Positions 9,716 to 18,357 are shown, numbered from the stretch's first letter. The stretch is DNA of 64,000 nt from Paenibacillus bovis (GCF_001421015.2 NZ_CP013023.1:4955001-5019000), one strand, 5' to 3'. The notes: generated by a model not told the origin, from the sequence alone. A program made the numbers and translations.

Positions 9716-10003
9716 CTATTCCAGAACAGCCGGTACTTTGAACTGTCCGTCTTCATCATCGGGAGCATTGCGCAGTACCTTTTCAATAGGCAGACTCTCA
9801 TGTACTTTGTCTTCGCGCATTACATTGCTGACATGCAGCACATGCGTAGTTGGCTCGACATTGTCTGTATCCAGCTCATTCAGCTTTTCTGCGTATTTGA
9901 GAATAGCATCCAGCTGCGCGGTGAATTGTTCTTTTTCTTCTTCATTCAAATCCAGACGCGCCAGTCTGGCTACATGTTCCACATCCTGAATATTAATCGT
10001 CAT
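9716..10003 (-). CDS. gatC: Aspartyl/glutamyl-tRNA amidotransferase subunit C
   Basis: A 95-residue subunit that wraps around the GatA-GatB interface and stabilises the complex. It starts [24 protein letters not shown], typical of the family. The ATG at 10003 is supported by AAGGAGG; the frame stays open upstream to 10087 but nothing there resembles GatC. First gene of gatCAB. Confidence 0.96.
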   Translation of the reverse strand: MTINIQDVEHVARLARLDLNEEEKEQFTAQLDAILKYAEKLNELDTDNVEPTTHVLHVSNVMREDKVHESLPIEKVLRNAPDDEDGQFKVPAVLE

Positions 10004-10120
10004 TGATAAACCCTCCTTCAATCCTGTACCGGTCTCTCGCAGACTGCAGCTGATGGCGGAACAGAAAATGGTATTTTCTGCCCACATAGCCAGCTGAGCC
10101 AGCGGGAAATAACTTTTTCC

Positions 10121-10149
10121 ATTATAGGGTACATACCCTTACAATTCAA
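10121..10149 (-). promoter_or_regulatory. SigA-type promoter of gatCAB
   Basis: On the minus strand, -35 TTGAAT (10144-10149) and a perfect -10 TATAAT (10121-10126) are separated by 17 bp. The leader to gatC is roughly 110 nt. A GGGTAT lies within the spacer with a CTTTAA 15 bp upstream, so overlapping SigB input is conceivable but unproven. Confidence 0.75.
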
Positions 10150-10168
10150 TCCGTTAAAGCGACAGCAA

Positions 10169-10196
10169 TAAAAAAAGAGCCGGCAGCGCCGACTCT
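10169..10196 (-). terminator. Terminator of the 10.2-10.6 kb hypothetical gene
   Basis: Nine-bp arms AGAGCCGGC/GCCGACTCT (one G-U pair) flank a three-base loop, followed on the minus strand by a seven-T run. It begins within two bases of the stop codon. Confidence 0.8.
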
Positions 10197-10197
10197 T

Positions 10198-10575
10198 TTA
10201 AATCCAAGCACGCAGATTGATTTGTTTGACAAAATCAGCCTGTGTACTTTTATCTGTTAAAGGTTCTTCAGGTACCGGAAGTTCCTCACCATTCATCACT
10301 TGGAAAAATAACTTTTCATTGTGTGTCGCCAGAGCATAATCGATTAGCGCCTCGCGTCCGATTCGTTCTGCTTCCTGCTGCAGCAGTGTCTCCTCCGGCT
10401 CAATATCGCCAGCCGGTACAAAGAAGTTACGGTTTGCTTTAGGAATACGAATGACATAATCGAAGGCATTATCAGGGTTACGGTCATACGCAATTATATA
10501 TCCATAATCACCTACAGGCAGATTTTGCTCAAAGGTATCAGTGACCACTACGACTTTTTCTCCCAGATGCAGCAT
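10198..10575 (-). CDS. Conserved hypothetical protein, possible IDEAL-like segment
   Basis: A 125-residue soluble protein I do not recognise with certainty. The first 50 residues (LHLGEKVVVVTD, GDYGYIIAYDR, YVIRIP) look like a small beta-barrel of SH3/KOW type. The segment ALIDYALATHNEKLFFQVM (about 84-102) recalls the IDEAL motif found in some Bacillus adaptor proteins. It is monocistronic, with its own terminator. A GGGTAT lies in its upstream region without a convincing -35. Function unknown. Confidence 0.6.
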   Translation of the reverse strand: MLHLGEKVVVVTDTFEQNLPVGDYGYIIAYDRNPDNAFDYVIRIPKANRNFFVPAGDIEPEETLLQQEAERIGREALIDYALATHNEKLFFQVMNGEELPVPEEPLTDKSTQADFVKQINLRAWI

Positions 10576-10735
10576 CGTCTATCTCCCCCTAGCTTATCTC
10601 CTTATTTGTACATCCTACTACAATAAGTAAGTGGTGTCCACTTTAATCCCGAAAATTCCATCTTAATACCCTTGTGAAAATAGTCGTTTTATAAAGTACG
10701 TCCATAGAGGTCGATTGGTGTCATTTTATTTCCAA
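10576..10735. other. Intergenic stretch with no recognisable feature
   Basis: Together with the terminator that follows and the bases up to 10887, this makes a 312-bp gap. Besides the terminator and a leftward GGGTAT near 10670 I see no gene, RNA or repeat here. Confidence 0.4.
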
Positions 10736-10773
10736 AATAAAACAAGCAGACGGAAAAAATCCGGTCTGCTTGT
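10736..10773 (-). terminator. Terminator after the metallo-hydrolase gene
   Basis: Arms ACAAGCAGAC/GTCTGCTTGT with an A-rich loop are followed on the minus strand by TTTTATTTT. It should end the DedA/thioredoxin-like/MBL transcript, which stops at 10888. Confidence 0.75.
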
Positions 10774-10887
10774 CTAAGTAATTGTCTTTGAGTAAATCAA
10801 CTTCTGTAAATGAATACCCAGCTGCAGACAGAAGCGATGATGCAAAATTCTGTCTACCATACAAACGTTCATGCAGATGCTGCTACA

Positions 10888-11532
10888 TTATGCAGGAACA
10901 TAAGGATTGCCCGCTTTCTCGGCTCCGATAGTCGTTCTCGGTCCATGCCCCGGGTAGACTTTGGTCTCATCGTCAAACCGGTACAATACAGTACGAATCG
11001 AATCGACCAATGCCCGCTCGCTGCCGCCAGTCAGATCGGTACGTCCCACACCCATGCGGAACAGTACGTCACCGGAGAACAGTTCTTTTCCACACAGAAA
11101 GCTGACACTGCCCGGTGAATGACCCGGTGTATGGTAGACGGTAAAGGTGTGACCGATCAGCTCCAGCTTCTGTCCTTTATCCAGCGCATATTCTGCAGGC
11201 TCTGCCGTGATCGGTGGCGTCACATCCGGCCACATCGCTGATCCGTTGAGCCGCGGGTTGGTCATCCATTCTGCTTCCAGATCGTGCAGATAGACCGGGC
11301 AGGCATAATGCTGACGCATCTCCTGAACGCCGCCCATATGATCAAAATGCGCATGGGTCAGCAAAATGGCTTCCAGCTTCAGGTTCAGTGTATCTATACG
11401 CCGGATCAGTGAGCCCGGGTTCATCCCCGGATCTATGACTACTGCATGTTCATTGTCTTCTGCGATTAGCAGATAGGCATTGGTCTGCAGCGGTCCCAGC
11501 GAAAAAGTCTCTATTTTGAACAAATCCCTCAC
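10888..11532 (-). CDS. Glyoxalase II-like MBL-fold metallo-hydrolase
   Basis: A 214-residue metallo-beta-lactamase-fold hydrolase resembling B. subtilis YqgX. Metal ligands are visible: THAHFDHMGG (HxHxDH), HTPGHSPGS, the bridging Asp in FSGDVLFR, and the C-terminal PGHGPRT. The small glyoxalase II-like clade includes hydroxyacylglutathione-hydrolase-type and related thioester hydrolases; the physiological substrate here is unknown. The GTG start overlaps the stop codon of the thioredoxin-like gene as GTGA, and the AGGAG lies almost against it, so initiation probably depends on translational coupling. Confidence 0.85.
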   Translation of the reverse strand: MRDLFKIETFSLGPLQTNAYLLIAEDNEHAVVIDPGMNPGSLIRRIDTLNLKLEAILLTHAHFDHMGGVQEMRQHYACPVYLHDLEAEWMTNPRLNGSAMWPDVTPPITAEPAEYALDKGQKLELIGHTFTVYHTPGHSPGSVSFLCGKELFSGDVLFRMGVGRTDLTGGSERALVDSIRTVLYRFDDETKVYPGHGPRTTIGAEKAGNPYVPA

Positions 11533-12098
11533 ACTCCTGATAATAATTCACGCAGTTCGCGGATAACCATCGCATGAGACGCGGAACCTTCTCCGTAGCG
11601 TTCCATCATTCCTTTGCGTACCTCGGCCATCTTTTCTTTGTAGTCCGGTGCTTCGCGATCAGGATTCTCCTGACGGAAAGCAACCATCAACTCCTGCACA
11701 TGCTGTGGACGCGGTCCCCATTGTCCCAGTACATGACCACCGGTATCTGTGATAATGACAATCGGTACGGAGCGCCCGCCCATCGTCAGATATTCATCCA
11801 TTACATCCTGATGCTCTTCCAGAATAAGTACCCGCGTTGGAATAGCTGCTTCCTCAAAAGCACGGAACACTACAGGAATATTACGAACCACATCGCCGCA
11901 CCAGTCAGCCGCTATGATGATAGAGCGCAGATCATCACGATGCTGAAGCAGTTTGAAAAATTCATGATCTTCCAGATCAGTCCAGTTAAATAAGATATGT
12001 CCATCATGGAAAGCTTCCTTGTTCTGTGTCATACCTTCCATAAATTGCTCCGGAGTAATAGCTACTTCCCATTTATCTGCCAGATTGCGCTTGCTCAT
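11529..12098 (-). CDS. Thioredoxin-fold protein lacking the CxxC pair
   Basis: A 189-residue protein of the thioredoxin family. The position of the redox motif is AADWCGDVVRN, so one cysteine (WCGD) remains and the resolving cysteine is replaced. The cis-proline region SVPIVIITD is intact. It may be a redox-inactive scaffold, a monothiol reductase or a bacilliredoxin-like partner. It sits between DedA and the glyoxalase II-like gene, overlapping the latter by four bases. Confidence 0.75.
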   Translation of the reverse strand: MSKRNLADKWEVAITPEQFMEGMTQNKEAFHDGHILFNWTDLEDHEFFKLLQHRDDLRSIIIAADWCGDVVRNIPVVFRAFEEAAIPTRVLILEEHQDVMDEYLTMGGRSVPIVIITDTGGHVLGQWGPRPQHVQELMVAFRQENPDREAPDYKEKMAEVRKGMMERYGEGSASHAMVIRELRELLSGV

Positions 12099-12122
12099 TC
12101 TATTCGCCGCCTTTCGGATGAT

Positions 12123-12722
12123 TTATTTCTTTTTCATCTTCCATTTAACCAAAAAGTACGATGCCAGCAGCACAACCGCCACGATCAGAATTGGTGTCGT
12201 GTATTTGCTCGCAATCTGATCGATATTCTCCCACTGGCTGCCCAGCACCATACCCAGATAAACAAACAGGGCAGACCATGGAATTACTGCCAGCGTAGTC
12301 AGTATAATAAAACGGGCATGGGACATCTTGGTAATACCTGCCGGGATCGAAATGGCGTGTCGTACTACCGGAATAAAGCGCGCAGTGAAAATAACACCTG
12401 TGCCGTATTTATCAAACCATTTTTCCGCATGGTCGATATGGCTTTTTTTGATCAGAATGTATTTGCCGTACTTTTCCAATACAGGACGTCCGCCGTACCG
12501 TCCGATCCAGTAAATGAACAACTGGGCAATCACGCCACCAATCGTACCAAAAGCCACCGCTCCAAAATAATTGATACTGCCTGTAGATACGAGGTACCCG
12601 CCGTAGGCCAGCACAATCTCGCTCGGAATGACCTCAATCATCAAACCCAGCATAATGCCTGCATAACCGAGCTGTTCTACCCAGTGCAGTAGTTGTGAAA
12701 TAATATCGGAAATAATCTCCAC
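12123..12722 (-). CDS. DedA family membrane protein
   Basis: A 199-residue integral membrane protein with the DedA/SNARE-associated signature: EVIPSEIVLAYGGYL near residue 30, GGVIAQLFIYWIGRYGG, and TARFIPVVRHAISIPAG around 115-130. DedA proteins act as lipid scramblases or transporters (undecaprenyl phosphate or phosphatidylethanolamine recycling in studied members) and depend on proton motive force. GTG at 12722 follows AGGAGG with good spacing. It appears to head a three-gene transcript. Confidence 0.88.
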   Translation of the reverse strand: MEIISDIISQLLHWVEQLGYAGIMLGLMIEVIPSEIVLAYGGYLVSTGSINYFGAVAFGTIGGVIAQLFIYWIGRYGGRPVLEKYGKYILIKKSHIDHAEKWFDKYGTGVIFTARFIPVVRHAISIPAGITKMSHARFIILTTLAVIPWSALFVYLGMVLGSQWENIDQIASKYTTPILIVAVVLLASYFLVKWKMKKK

Positions 12723-13142
12723 CAGTCCTCCTTCAGTATGGTTGTATTCCTGTCTCTATATCAGGCTTATGTATTCCCACATGACCCAAGTGCTGTGCCG
12801 TAATGATGTCCTTACACATTTTAGCACAGTGGTGTGAACATGGGCTAGTTTTAACCGCACATGTTCCCAAGACTCAATCAAACAGGTAAAAGGATAAACC
12901 ATACTCGCAATCAATAGTATACCTTTCTCTGGAATATAGAAAAAACGGACTGCCAAAACAAACAGTCCGTTGATGTTAATATATGAAGCATTCCTATTAG
13001 TAGTACAAAGAATCGTAGGATACAGATGCGCTTCGATCAGAGCAGTCTGAGAGCTACTTTGGCTTTTGCATTACTTTGACTTTTAATCTTTGAAATGACC
13101 TGTTTGCACCGCTTCATTGAAGCATAGGCGTTTGAATATATT
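12723..13142. other. Intergenic region with one terminator
   Basis: No supportable gene. Apart from the terminator at 12939-12971 and the presumed promoter of the DedA operon, I see no repeat or RNA. Short open frames here lack ribosome binding sites. Confidence 0.5.
12939..12971 (-). terminator. Terminator downstream of the methyltransferase gene
   Basis: Perfect 9-bp arms AACGGACTG/CAGTCCGTT (12944-12952 and 12963-12971) are followed on the minus strand by TTTTTT. It lies about 170 bp past the methyltransferase stop. Confidence 0.8.
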
Positions 13143-14330
13143 TTACAGAGCAGCTTCGCTGGCCGTTTCCTGCGGAAGCAGATCGCGGCAGGCATTTTCC
13201 AGATAAGGACGGGCTTGCAGCATATTGCGGAACACGCTGTATTCCTGCCACATCGTCGTTGTATCGCCGGCAGAACCTTTGACCGCACGAATCAGAATAT
13301 TCTTGGGTGTGTGCTCCATATCAATAAATTCAAGCAGCTGTGTACGGTAACCCATCAGATCGAGCAGCTTGGCACGAATCGCGTCGGTTGCCAGCGCAGA
13401 AAAGCGCTCCTTGAGGATACCGTGAGACAGCAGCGGACTGAGCGCATCGTTCTCCACCTGGCTGAACAGCTCATGCTGGCAGCATGGCACAGACAGGATC
13501 ACCGAAGCATCCCAGCGAACGGCCTTTTCCAGAGCCGCATCGGTCGCCGTATCACAGGCGTGCAGGGTAACAACCATATCCACCTGATCCAGCTCATTGT
13601 AATCTGCAATGTCTCCAACCAGGAATTGAAGCTTGTCATAATTCAGCTTGTCAGCCAGCTGGCTGCAATGCTGAATAACATCGGCTTTGAGATCCAGACC
13701 GACGATACGCAGAGGACGACGTTGCTGGATATTCAGATAATGATACAGGGCGAATGTGAGATAGGATTTGCCACAGCCAAAATCCACAATCGTCAGTTCA
13801 CGGTCTTCCGGCAGAGAAGGCAGTATATCTTGTACCATCTCCAGGAAGCGGTTGATCTGGCGGAACTTGTCGTACTTTTTGGCGAATACTTTGCCGTCAG
13901 CATTCATAATGCCCAGCTCTACCAAAAATGGAACAGGTTCGCCTTCATCCAGAATATAACGCTTTTTGCGATTATGATTGAGATCGGCTTCTGTTTTGGT
14001 AGCGGTTTTGGTCAGAATGGAGACTTTGTATTTCTTGCTGATCAGTACCTGATAATCCGCCTCGGTCGTGCACAGCAGACCCTGGCGCATCGACTGCTCG
14101 AACAGCTCCATCAGTGGACGCTCCGCTTCGGCAGCAGGTACATTCTCATGAGTAACTTTATTATTATAATGATAAGCAAACTGGTAATGCAGCTGCTTTT
14201 TAAGTTCAACCGGCTTGATAATGACTTTGTTAAATGCATCGGGTTCCCGTTTGCGGCGCTGACTGAGCGTTGCCGAGATCAGCTCGCCGCTCTCGATCAG
14301 CTGGTGAATCAATTTCTGGAGTGAATCCAT
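13143..14330 (-). CDS. Class I SAM-dependent methyltransferase (Methyltransf_25-like)
   Basis: A 395-residue protein. The SAM-binding motif I is LTIVDFGCGKSYLTFALYHYL, with the acidic ribose-binding end of strand 2 in IVGLDLKADVI. Other motifs are VGDIADYNELDQVDMVVTLHACDTATD and the family-typical VPCCQHEL, as in the GSTCD-like methyltransferases. The N-terminal 130 residues form a separate domain of unknown role. ATG at 14330 is chosen; a TTG three codons upstream (14339) is nearer to the AAAGTGA site and remains possible. The target, probably RNA or protein, is unknown. Confidence 0.8.
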   Translation of the reverse strand: MDSLQKLIHQLIESGELISATLSQRRKREPDAFNKVIIKPVELKKQLHYQFAYHYNNKVTHENVPAAEAERPLMELFEQSMRQGLLCTTEADYQVLISKKYKVSILTKTATKTEADLNHNRKKRYILDEGEPVPFLVELGIMNADGKVFAKKYDKFRQINRFLEMVQDILPSLPEDRELTIVDFGCGKSYLTFALYHYLNIQQRRPLRIVGLDLKADVIQHCSQLADKLNYDKLQFLVGDIADYNELDQVDMVVTLHACDTATDAALEKAVRWDASVILSVPCCQHELFSQVENDALSPLLSHGILKERFSALATDAIRAKLLDLMGYRTQLLEFIDMEHTPKNILIRAVKGSAGDTTTMWQEYSVFRNMLQARPYLENACRDLLPQETASEAAL

Positions 14331-14355
14331 GATGTACAATCACTTTCTTTCCTTT

Positions 14356-15000
14356 TCAATTTTGCAGCCGGGCATGCGCCGCTTCCATATCGGCCCGGGT
14401 GATGCCGCCTTCCTGCAGCTCTTCGTCACTTTTGCGAAGCATACGTTCATAAAAGGCTGCGCCGGTCTGCTTTCCTTCGGCAGGGTCCAGCTCGTTCAGA
14501 CGGCGAAGCGCATCTACCGCATTATCATAATAGCCTTCCTGCTCTTCATATTCCAGCATCAGTTTCTCTACCGCAGCAGGAAGCACGTATTCTTCCAGCT
14601 GATCGAGTAGTCCATCAATATGCTGCGGATAATCCAGCAGACTGCGATCCGCGCCATTTACCGCACTGTACAGGAACAAATGCAGAGATTTGATCCGGCG
14701 CACAACCGCGTCTTCCTCATGACCACCAGCTGCGTAAATATCCGCTTCGACCTCGATCATGCGTGCCAATCCCTGCAGCTGATCCACTTCGACAGTAGGT
14801 CCTACACGGAACATATCTATCACTTCATCCGTAGGCATTCGGTTTACCAGTTCACTATTCAAACGGAAATTTTTGCGCATCAGATCGTCGACTTCCCACA
14901 GTGCTTCTGTATATTTCTTTTCTTCCTTGAGTCCGAACGCTTTGGAGATCATGCTGGCCATATCCTCGATCATGCCCATGAGGTAATCTTTTCTGAACAT
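14356..15000 (-). CDS. DUF6483 family protein
   Basis: A 214-residue, mostly helical, acidic cytoplasmic protein. It begins MFRKDYLMGMIEDMASMI and contains repeated helical pairs similar to TPR proteins in its second half (DNAVDALRRLNEL). This pattern is common in Paenibacillus and clostridia under DUF6483. No catalytic residues are evident. It lies 25 bp upstream of the methyltransferase gene and is probably co-transcribed with it. Confidence 0.7.
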   Translation of the reverse strand: MFRKDYLMGMIEDMASMISKAFGLKEEKKYTEALWEVDDLMRKNFRLNSELVNRMPTDEVIDMFRVGPTVEVDQLQGLARMIEVEADIYAAGGHEEDAVVRRIKSLHLFLYSAVNGADRSLLDYPQHIDGLLDQLEEYVLPAAVEKLMLEYEEQEGYYDNAVDALRRLNELDPAEGKQTGAAFYERMLRKSDEELQEGGITRADMEAAHARLQN

Positions 15001-15036
15001 CCCTATCCCGCCTTCAATATAATTCTATAGTCGATC

Positions 15037-15819
15037 TTATTGGATAAACTGCTTGATAACCGCTATGAGTTCCTGAGGTGCTTCCAGCATACTCATATGT
15101 CCGGCACCCGGTATAACTGCTGTAGTAATCTGCTCTCCCTCGGCAGTAAACAGACGCTCTGCCGGAACAAGATGATCGTTCTCACCTGCAATCAGCAGTA
15201 CCGGAAGAGAAGAGGAAGCGATCACAGAACGGCGATCTGGACGTTCACGTATTGCCATGGCTGCACCGCAGGCTCCCTGAGGAGGCGTATGGTAGCCAAT
15301 CTCTCTTGCTTTTTGTACAGCCTGCGGCAGCGAAGCTACCGAATCCGGTGCGAACAATCCTTCGATAAACCCATCCACAAATGCAGCCACGCCCTCGCTG
15401 TTGATTTTGGATACGGTCTGCAGGCGTTTCTCGCGGGCTTCTGGTGAATCCTCGTATCCGGTCGAATGCACCAGTCCCCAGGCTTTCAAATGGTCTGCAT
15501 ATTGCTCGGCCAGGACGAGAGCTACATAACCGCCCATCGAGTGACCGAGTACAGTAACCCGTCCCAGATTCAGATGATCGAGCAGCCGAATAACATCTTC
15601 TGCCATTTGCTCGATCCGGTAAGAGCCTTCCGGTGCCGGACTTCGTCCATGTCCACGCAGATCAGGCACAATACAACGATACTGTTTGGATAGTTCGGGT
15701 ACAACTTCATCCCAGTAAGCAGAGCTGCCCATAAAACCGTGCAGCAGCACGAGCGGCTCTCCTGCACCGGTATCGGTAAAATAAAGAAGTTCGGATGATT
15801 GCTGTATAGGCTGGTTCAT
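15037..15819 (-). CDS. Alpha/beta hydrolase
   Basis: A 260-residue alpha/beta-hydrolase. The oxyanion HGFMGS motif (residues 28-33), the nucleophile elbow GHSMGG (Ser near 94), the acid in AGENDH and the catalytic His in PGAGHMSMLE are all present. Close relatives include MenH-like and non-haem haloperoxidase-like esterases. No men genes are nearby, so only esterase-type activity can be inferred. GGGAGG precedes the ATG. Confidence 0.85.
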   Translation of the reverse strand: MNQPIQQSSELLYFTDTGAGEPLVLLHGFMGSSAYWDEVVPELSKQYRCIVPDLRGHGRSPAPEGSYRIEQMAEDVIRLLDHLNLGRVTVLGHSMGGYVALVLAEQYADHLKAWGLVHSTGYEDSPEAREKRLQTVSKINSEGVAAFVDGFIEGLFAPDSVASLPQAVQKAREIGYHTPPQGACGAAMAIRERPDRRSVIASSSLPVLLIAGENDHLVPAERLFTAEGEQITTAVIPGAGHMSMLEAPQELIAVIKQFIQ

Positions 15820-15944
15820 GAATGATTGCCTCCCTGTGCTCTTATTTCGGAAATGTATACAAATCGTTCATCTATAATCATGGATTTTATTCTATATGAA
15901 ATCAGATGCGAATCATATTATTCAGGCAAATGCTGTGTACTCAT

Positions 15945-16487
15945 TTAATCCGTAACACCCAGTCCACGAACGGCTGCTTCCACAACATCCTCTGCCATCT
16001 TCATCACATGGCGTAGTGAAGTCGTCTGAAGTGTCCAGTAGGGCTTGGGACCATTTTCATTGACAATGGCTGCGATACTGTATGTGCCCACGCCCGGAAA
16101 TTTGCCTCCAACCGACAATGCCGGAAATAGCGGCTCTTCTCCAATACTATAAAGACCTACCGAACGCTGCTGTCCCAGACAGGCGTCTATCGCAATAATA
16201 GTTAGTTCACCGGATATCCGCGGAATACGTTCATGCAGATTATGGGCATCGCAGGGATATTCCATTGTACCTGTGATATTGGGAATTCCTCGTGCTTCCA
16301 GTCCGCTGCCAATAAGCGGTCCCAGAGCGTCTCCTGTTGAACGGTCTGTACCGATACACACAAAGGCAAGCTCCTCCAGCACATAACGACTGTGAATCAT
16401 CCGGAAAAACTGCGTTAAGCCGTCCCGATTCACATTACGCCGGTTCTGCTGGTCATAGGGAAGCAGACTTGACTGGCGATTAATCAT
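15945..16487 (-). CDS. yyaC: Spore protease YyaC
   Basis: A 180-residue DUF1256 protein, the YyaC family related to germination protease GPR. Conserved stretches are FVCIGTDRSTGDALGPLIG (residues about 42-60), NLHERIP, and AIDACLGQ, followed by VGGKFPGVGTYSIAAIVN. YyaC proteins are confined to endospore formers and are annotated as spore proteases, so this gene is good evidence that the host sporulates. AGGAGG is about 14 bases before the ATG, longer than ideal, but no other start fits. Confidence 0.85.
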   Translation of the reverse strand: MINRQSSLLPYDQQNRRNVNRDGLTQFFRMIHSRYVLEELAFVCIGTDRSTGDALGPLIGSGLEARGIPNITGTMEYPCDAHNLHERIPRISGELTIIAIDACLGQQRSVGLYSIGEEPLFPALSVGGKFPGVGTYSIAAIVNENGPKPYWTLQTTSLRHVMKMAEDVVEAAVRGLGVTD

Positions 16488-16561
16488 ATAATAGTAGATT
16501 CCCTCCTCAAATGCGCATATCTATAGTAATTTTAACCGATGCGCTCTATTACCGCAAAATA

Positions 16562-16591
16562 TTGGTTCCCTACAGCTATCCATGGTACAAT
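16562..16591 (+). promoter_or_regulatory. Probable SigA promoter of the DUF1128 gene
   Basis: TTGGTT (16562-16567) and TACAAT (16586-16591) are separated by 18 bp, about 40 nt before the start codon. Confidence 0.55.
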
Positions 16592-16633
16592 ACAACAAAA
16601 TCAGCTTTTGTTACAGAAAGGGAGAACGTACCG

Positions 16634-16858
16634 ATGGATTTGTCCCAACCTACAACGGAAAATCTGGAAGTCATGATTGAAGCAATCAAAACCAAGCTTC
16701 GGATGGCCAGTGGTGCAGCGATGCAGGCTTCTGCTTTTTCGCTGGATCAGTATGAAGATATCCATGAAGTGTATGATATTGTCATGAACAAACCCAACTT
16801 GAGTATCAGTGAAGTTGAAGCACTTGTGTCCGAACTGGGACGCCTGCGCAGCAAGTAA
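16634..16858 (+). CDS. DUF1128 family protein (YfkK-like)
   Basis: A 74-residue cytoplasmic protein of the DUF1128 family, which includes B. subtilis YfkK. Conserved parts are NLEVMIEAIKTKLRMA and the C-terminal LSISEVEALVSELGRLR. ATG at 16634 follows AAAGGGAGAA; the open frame reaches further upstream but without a ribosome binding site. Function is unknown. Monocistronic, with its own promoter and terminator. Confidence 0.85.
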   Translation: MDLSQPTTENLEVMIEAIKTKLRMASGAAMQASAFSLDQYEDIHEVYDIVMNKPNLSISEVEALVSELGRLRSK

Positions 16859-16878
16859 TTTCGCTTTTCCAGGTATCA

Positions 16879-16914
16879 AAGCCTGCCTCTGCAAAAATAG
16901 AGGCAGGCTTTTTG
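16879..16914 (+). terminator. Terminator of the DUF1128 gene
   Basis: Perfect 12-bp arms AAGCCTGCCTCT/AGAGGCAGGCTT around an eight-base loop, followed by a short T run. Confidence 0.85.
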
Positions 16915-17010
16915 GTGTACATTTCGTTACCGCATGGCTTATTTTGCTACCATGTTGCTTTGGATTCGTACACATTTAGCATAACATTCACGAATGTTTG
17001 CCGCTAACAG

Positions 17011-17034
17011 GGTTCAGTCGTGAATACCGGGTTA
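17011..17034 (+). promoter_or_regulatory. Possible SigB-type promoter before the PAP2 gene
   Basis: GGTTCA (17011-17016), 12 bp, then GGGTTA (17029-17034). The -10 matches the SigB promoter of the rsbV operon in this window exactly; the -35 differs in one base and the spacer is two bases shorter. Confidence 0.4.
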
Positions 17035-17149
17035 AATTTAACATAACGATAACAAATGAAAGAAGGCGATCCCTATCTCATCTCCAGCTTTTCCTGATCG
17101 TTCAGGACGCAAACTCTCCAACCTCCCCCTATGGCTTACGATTACTCTC

Positions 17150-17800
17150 GTGCTGATTGCAGGAGCAGCCGTCTCGTTTATTCTCCTTAACGTGGTCACA
17201 TGGCTGATTCAGAATGCATTCGGCGGTCAGGTTCATATATGGGAAAATGAATTCCAGCGTGAAGTACGAACCTATCACGAGGAACCGCTCCGAAGTACGA
17301 TGCTGTTCTTCACTTATCTAGGCGGATTTTATTCTACGGTCTTTGTGTCGCTTGGCTTTGCCCTGCTGCTGGCAGTATGGCGCGAGTACCGGGAGGCGCT
17401 GATGCTTCTCGTAACCTCATTGGGTGCCTGGCTGCTGAATACGATTCTCAAAGCTCACTTTATGCGCCCTCGTCCTGAATTGGAATTCTGGACTCATGCT
17501 TCGGGCTACAGCTTCCCCAGTGGACATGCTACGATCGCTGCAGCCATGTACGGGATGCTCTTCTTTATCTGGGCCCGGTACCGCAGACAGAAAAACCGAT
17601 CCATGGTACCGGCAATTCTCTGTGGCGTGATACTTATTGCACTGATCGGCATTACACGCGTATACCTCGGTGTACATTATCCAACTGATATTATTGCCGG
17701 TTTTGCCAGCGGATTCCTGTGGCTGATTACATGTGCCTATGCCTTATCCGTATGGCAAAAAAGAAAGCCCCAGCAGCCTTTTGACGATGCACAGGCTTGA
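17150..17800 (+). CDS. PAP2 superfamily lipid phosphatase, start uncertain
   Basis: A membrane phosphatase with all three PAP2 motifs: KAHFMRPRP, SFPSGHAT and RVYLGVHYPTDIIAG. Such enzymes dephosphorylate undecaprenyl pyrophosphate or phosphatidate at the outer face of the membrane. GTG at 17150 is the first conventional start in frame. It cuts the first hydrophobic helix, since the frame upstream reads LPLWLTITLV back to a stop at 17057-17059 with no ATG, GTG or TTG. A ribosome binding site-like AGAAGG at 17061-17066 lies eight bases before an in-frame ATC at 17075. So the true start may be non-canonical, or a frameshift may separate the ATG at 17056 from the gene. Confidence 0.82.
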   Translation: MLIAGAAVSFILLNVVTWLIQNAFGGQVHIWENEFQREVRTYHEEPLRSTMLFFTYLGGFYSTVFVSLGFALLLAVWREYREALMLLVTSLGAWLLNTILKAHFMRPRPELEFWTHASGYSFPSGHATIAAAMYGMLFFIWARYRRQKNRSMVPAILCGVILIALIGITRVYLGVHYPTDIIAGFASGFLWLITCAYALSVWQKRKPQQPFDDAQA

Positions 17801-17809
17801 CCGTCCAAT

Positions 17810-17835
17810 GTTTCATGCTTATGCGCCATGTTTAT
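17810..17835 (+). promoter_or_regulatory. Weak SigB-like promoter candidate before the GlsB-like gene
   Basis: GTTTCA (17810-17815), 14 bp, then GTTTAT (17830-17835). The -35 and spacing equal those of the sigB operon promoter; the -10 deviates at two positions. Confidence 0.25.
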
Positions 17836-17934
17836 ATACGAAGTAAGACAAACAAGCGAGATAGCCCAATTCAATGGTTACGTGCCTTCAGCTGAAATGG
17901 ACTAGCGTAGCGTAATGTAAAGGAGGCGATCTGC

Positions 17935-18192
17935 ATGTGGGGAATCATTATCAGTATTGTGCTCGCCGTTATTATCGGCCTGATCGGTAACGCGCTCGCA
18001 GGCAAAGCGATGCCTGGCGGTATTATAGGAGCCGCTATTGCCGGATTTGTAGGAGCATGGCTGGGCGCCCTGTTGTTTGGTGACTTTGGCCCGAATGTCG
18101 GTGATTTTGCGATTATCCCGGCTATTCTGGGAACTGCAATTTTCGTTTTTCTGCTTGGACTGTTATCCCGACTGCTCCACAGAGCATCCTGA
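17935..18192 (+). CDS. GlsB/YeaQ/YmgE family stress-response membrane protein
   Basis: An 85-residue protein with three hydrophobic helices and glycine-rich repeats (GLIGNALAGKAMPGG, GAAIAGFVGAWLGALLFG) typical of the transglycosylase-associated/GlsB family. Members are often induced by general stress. AAGGAGG precedes the ATG. It lies in a row of envelope stress genes (PAP2, YtxH, DUF5665). Confidence 0.85.
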   Translation: MWGIIISIVLAVIIGLIGNALAGKAMPGGIIGAAIAGFVGAWLGALLFGDFGPNVGDFAIIPAILGTAIFVFLLGLLSRLLHRAS

Positions 18193-18357
18193 TTTCAGAC
18201 AAGCATGATATAAGCCATACTTATGGTAAGCTGCAACATAATACTTAATACTCCCAGAGAAGCTTCACTTGATATGATATGGCTGGCTCTTCGGCTCTAG
18301 TCGCAGAACCGTACGCTATTACACGCAACCTACACTATATTGAAGGAGTGATTTTTT

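Noticed and set aside
13215..14324. A 369-codon plus-strand open frame opposite the methyltransferase
   Set aside because: Shadow of the minus-strand gene; no domain and biased composition.
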